Below, in pieces: positions 60,677-63,275 of a stretch of 63,275 bases of DNA; the stretch's first letter is position 1; every line of letters starts with the position of its first letter. The DNA is from Ruminococcus sp. Lineage in GTDB: Bacteria > Bacillota > Clostridia > Lachnospirales > Lachnospiraceae. The stretch covers positions 1 to 63,275 of the forward strand of contig JAMPIB010000012.1 in assembly GCA_023663085.1 (NCBI GenBank), given 5' to 3'. The notes beneath the pieces are model-generated. The model was not told the origin of the DNA. It did not search any database and saw only the letters and a list, made by a program, of their open reading frames with translations. Made by a program: the position numbers and the translations under genes.

Positions 60677-62013
60677 GCAGAGTGATCGTAGCAGGCGGCG
60701 GAGCCGCCGGAATGATAGCGGCTGTTACTGCAGCACAGTGCGGCCATCGCACGCTTCTTCTGGAACAGAATGAGAAGCTGGGCAAGAAGCTTTTTATTAC
60801 CGGTAAGGGCAGATGCAATGTGACAAACGCCTGCGAAGTAGATAAATTATTTGAAAATACAGTAACAAACGCCAAATTCCTTTACAGCGCTTTTTATGGA
60901 TTTGATAACGGACAGATGATGCGTCTTCTGGAAGAGGCGGGTTGTCCGTTAAAGATTGAACGGGGAGAACGCGTCTTTCCGGTTTCCGACCATTCTTCCG
61001 ATATTATTGCGGCCTTACAGCGGCTCTTACATAAAAATCATGTGGAGATACGTTTAAATACAAAAGTAAAGGAAATTTTGACGAAAGAGGAACCGGAGAA
61101 AAAAACAAAGATTTATGGTGTGCGCTGTATGAATATGCTGGAAGAATGTACCGGCAGGGAAAGACATGACCGTATGAAAAAAAATGACAGCGTAAAAAGC
61201 CATGATGACATAGTGGAATACGCAGATGCCGTGATCCTGGCGACGGGCGGCCTGTCTTATCCGACTACGGGGGCGACCGGAGATGGATTCCGCATGGCCG
61301 CGGACACCGGGCATAGACTGACTGCGTGTCAGCCCGCGCTGGTGCCTTTTGAAGTGGAAGAGAACTGGTGCGCCGATCTGCAGGGCCTGTCCTTGAAAAA
61401 TGTCAGCCTGCGCATGTCAGGCGGCCAAAAAGAATTTTACCGCGGATTTGGAGAAATGCTCTTTACCCATTTTGGTGTGAGCGGGCCGCTTGTTCTGAGT
61501 GCAAGTAGTTTTTATGAAAAATGCAGAGTAAAGGCTGGTGAAACGGGTGTTATTCTTGAACTTGATCTAAAACCGGCCTTGACGGAGGAACAGCTTGATA
61601 AACGAATCCTGCGCGATTTTGAGGAAAATCATAACAAACAGTTTAAGAATGCGCTGGGCGGCCTGTTCCCGGCAAAACTTACACCTGTTATGATAATGCT
61701 ATCCGGAATCTGTCCGGAGAAAAAAGTGCATGAGATCACCAGAGAAGAGAGAAAACATCTGGTATCTATTATAAAACACCTGTTATTGCATGTGACAGGC
61801 ACCAGAGGGTTTGCAGAAGCCATCATTACGCAGGGCGGTGTATGTGTCAAAGATGTGAATCCGTCCACCATGGAGTCGAAGCTGGTAGAGGGGCTTTTTT
61901 TTGCGGGAGAAATGCTCGATCTGGATGCACTGACAGGCGGATTCAATTTGCAGATAGCCTGGTCTACCGGGCATCTGGCGGGGAGCAGTATAACAGGCGA
62001 TATAGAAAAGTGA
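60673..62013 (+). CDS. NAD(P)/FAD-dependent oxidoreductase, HI0933/BaiN type
   Basis: A 446-residue flavoprotein. The N-terminal dinucleotide fold (VIVAGGGAAGMIAAVTAAQ) binds FAD, and KLFITGKGRCNVTN and LATGGLSYPTTGATGDGF are signature blocks of the HI0933 group. The C-terminal half ends with GGFNLQIAWSTGHLAG. Some members reduce bile-acid intermediates (BaiN) but most have no proven substrate, so bile-acid activity should not be assumed. An insertion of about 30 charged residues around 155-180 (CTGRERHDRMKKND) is not usual. It precedes cmk, a common order in Clostridia. Confidence 0.9.
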   Translation: MSRVIVAGGGAAGMIAAVTAAQCGHRTLLLEQNEKLGKKLFITGKGRCNVTNACEVDKLFENTVTNAKFLYSAFYGFDNGQMMRLLEEAGCPLKIERGERVFPVSDHSSDIIAALQRLLHKNHVEIRLNTKVKEILTKEEPEKKTKIYGVRCMNMLEECTGRERHDRMKKNDSVKSHDDIVEYADAVILATGGLSYPTTGATGDGFRMAADTGHRLTACQPALVPFEVEENWCADLQGLSLKNVSLRMSGGQKEFYRGFGEMLFTHFGVSGPLVLSASSFYEKCRVKAGETGVILELDLKPALTEEQLDKRILRDFEENHNKQFKNALGGLFPAKLTPVMIMLSGICPEKKVHEITREERKHLVSIIKHLLLHVTGTRGFAEAIITQGGVCVKDVNPSTMESKLVEGLFFAGEMLDLDALTGGFNLQIAWSTGHLAGSSITGDIEK

Positions 62014-62034
62014 CAAAATATAGGGGGGATCATC

Positions 62035-62709
62035 ATGGGATATAACATCGCGATCGACGGGCCCGCCGGAGCGGGAAAAAGTACGATTGCCAGAAAAGTT
62101 GCGGCGAAACTTGGGTTTATCTATGTGGACACCGGAGCGATGTATCGTGCGATGGCGCTTTTTCTGATGCGGGAAGGTGTAGATGCCAAAGACGCAGGAG
62201 CTGTCAGCAGGAAATGTAAAGAGGCGGATATCACCATCCGTTATGAAAATGGCGAACAGGTTGTTTATTTAAATGGAGAAAATGTAAACGGCATGATCCG
62301 GACAGAGGAAGTGAGCCAGATGGCGTCTCTGACAAGTCCCAACCCCGATATCCGTAAGCGGCTGGTGGAGTTGCAACAGAAGCTGGCGGCGGATGCGGAT
62401 GTCGTTATGGATGGACGCGATATCGGGACTTGTGTTCTGCCGGATGCCGAGGTTAAGATATTCCTGACGGCAAGTTCTGCGGTACGCGCTGAACGCAGAT
62501 ATAAAGAACTGACCGCCAAGGGGGAAAAATGTGATCTTGAGCTGATAGAGAAAGATATCATTCAGCGCGATCATCAGGATATGACGAGGGAAATTTCACC
62601 GTTGCAGGCCGCGGAAGATGCAGTATTCGTGGATTCGTCCTATATGACCATAGATGAAGTAGCAGGTGTTATCCTTGAAAAGGCAGCGAAGGCACCGAAT
62701 AGATCATAG
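62035..62709 (+). CDS. cmk: Cytidylate kinase
   Basis: Phosphorylates CMP and dCMP with ATP. The 224-residue protein starts with the P-loop NIAIDGPAGAGKSTIARKVA and has YVDTGAMYRA, VVMDGRDIGTCVLPDAEVKIFLTASSA-VRAERRY and DHQDMTREISPL, all characteristic of bacterial CMK. GGGGGG lies upstream of ATG 62035. cmk followed by ispH is a widespread Firmicute arrangement. Confidence 0.97.
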   Translation: MGYNIAIDGPAGAGKSTIARKVAAKLGFIYVDTGAMYRAMALFLMREGVDAKDAGAVSRKCKEADITIRYENGEQVVYLNGENVNGMIRTEEVSQMASLTSPNPDIRKRLVELQQKLAADADVVMDGRDIGTCVLPDAEVKIFLTASSAVRAERRYKELTAKGEKCDLELIEKDIIQRDHQDMTREISPLQAAEDAVFVDSSYMTIDEVAGVILEKAAKAPNRS

Positions 62710-62740
62710 GAAAAATAAAATGGGAGAAAGACAGTAATAT

Positions 62741-63275
62741 ATGGAAGTAATCGTAGCAAAGAACATCGGTTTCTGCTTTGGTGTGAAACGGGCGGTGGAC
62801 GCTGTATACGAACAGGCGGGAACGGGTGAGGATATTTATACTTACGGCGCGATCACGCATAATGAGGAAGTTGTAAAAGAACTGGAGAAAAAAGGCGTGC
62901 ATGTGATAGAATCCCCCGAAGAACTGGCGCAGATAAAAAAAGGGACTGTCATTATCCGCGCACACGGCGTTGCCAGGAGCCTTTATGAGCAGATCGGCCG
63001 TCAGAACCTCAAATGCGTTGACGCGACATGCCCTTTTGTCAAGCGCATCCATGGTATTGTGGAAAAGGAGAGCGCCGCTGGCAGACAGATTGTCATTATC
63101 GGCAATGCCGGCCATCCGGAAGTGGAAGGGATCATGGGGTGGTGCCAGTCGCCGGCGATCGTTATAGAATCTATAGAAGAGGCTCGCAAATTTAGTTATA
63201 GCGGGGAAAAAGAACTCTGTATCGTATCACAGACGACATATAACTACAATAAATTTCAAGATATAGTTGAAATTT
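62741..63275 (+). CDS. ispH: 4-hydroxy-3-methylbut-2-enyl diphosphate reductase IspH (partial)
   Basis: The last enzyme of the MEP isoprenoid pathway, an iron-sulfur reductase. The visible 178 codons start VIVAKNIGFCFGVKRAVDA, carrying the first cluster Cys (residue 12 or so). They also show RAHGV and VDATCPFVKRIH with the second Cys, and the conserved GHPEVEGIMGW. The gene runs off the window before the third Cys. In many Clostridia IspH is fused to ribosomal protein S1; whether that is so here cannot be seen. Confidence 0.95.
   Translation, partial: MEVIVAKNIGFCFGVKRAVDAVYEQAGTGEDIYTYGAITHNEEVVKELEKKGVHVIESPEELAQIKKGTVIIRAHGVARSLYEQIGRQNLKCVDATCPFVKRIHGIVEKESAAGRQIVIIGNAGHPEVEGIMGWCQSPAIVIESIEEARKFSYSGEKELCIVSQTTYNYNKFQDIVEI

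Noticed and set aside
1-63275. CRISPR array or prophage
   Set aside because: No regularly spaced direct repeats with unique spacers, and no phage structural genes, were seen. The GH25 lysozyme has a signal peptide and wall repeats and stands among housekeeping genes.

Overview
The window looks like chromosome from a Gram-positive anaerobic Clostridia, most likely Lachnospiraceae. The evidence is indirect. There are low-GC Gram-positive genes (scpA/scpB, LCP, CpsB/CpsD, TmcAL, S21 with its own promoter, a PolA with a degenerate proofreading domain), a sodium-translocating biotin decarboxylase cluster, a GH25 lysozyme with wall-binding repeats, a PFL/ACT pair, and no outer-membrane genes. No species can be named from the sequence alone.

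Layout. 1-6.4 kb: cheV, a divergent Sir2-like protein, a very acidic and repetitive one-pass membrane protein, then an isolated hisH-hisF pair. 6.4-17.5 kb: ung, lysA, tRNA-Leu(CAA) on the minus strand, GH25 lysozyme, a small zinc-finger membrane protein, polA, coaE, an FtsA-like ATPase and a YycJ-type metallo-hydrolase. 17.5-28.8 kb: ACT and PFL-family proteins, MATE exporter, DtxR/MntR-type repressor, GH13 amylase with a LacI-type operator, ZIP and CDF metal transporters, HPr-like protein, cardiolipin synthase, acyltransferase, tmcAL. 28.8-34.8 kb: rpsU, a DD-carboxypeptidase, phosphoesterase, scpA-scpB, an XRE regulator and a coiled-coil membrane protein whose frame is broken at a G8 tract.

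34.8-48.1 kb is an exopolysaccharide locus. A normal-GC regulatory/assembly half (CpsB phosphatase, Wzz, CpsD kinase, LCP ligase, a sortase-like lipoprotein, a small secreted protein, the priming sugar transferase) is followed by an abruptly AT-rich cassette (radical SAM enzyme, three GT4 glycosyltransferases, Wzy, Wzx). The cassette is probably the exchangeable, serotype-determining part. 48.1-52.0 kb holds three tandem copies of an Rpn/PD-(D/E)XK nuclease-family gene, each behind the same promoter and the same elaborately folded leader.

52.1-63.3 kb: a second DD-carboxypeptidase, a five-gene Na+-decarboxylase/transcarboxylase cluster, TetR and RpiR regulators, a BaiN/HI0933-type flavoprotein, cmk, and ispH running off the end.

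The observations most worth following are: (1) a dnaX-like -1 frameshift signature at the CpsD/LCP junction, where the LCP membrane anchor has no ATG/GTG/TTG start; (2) the conserved multi-hairpin leader before each Rpn copy; (3) a class B sortase-like lipoprotein in which the catalytic His, Cys and Arg all appear replaced; (4) the G8 frame break in the coiled-coil gene. Both homopolymer events could also be single-base undercalls in an assembly, and this must be excluded first.
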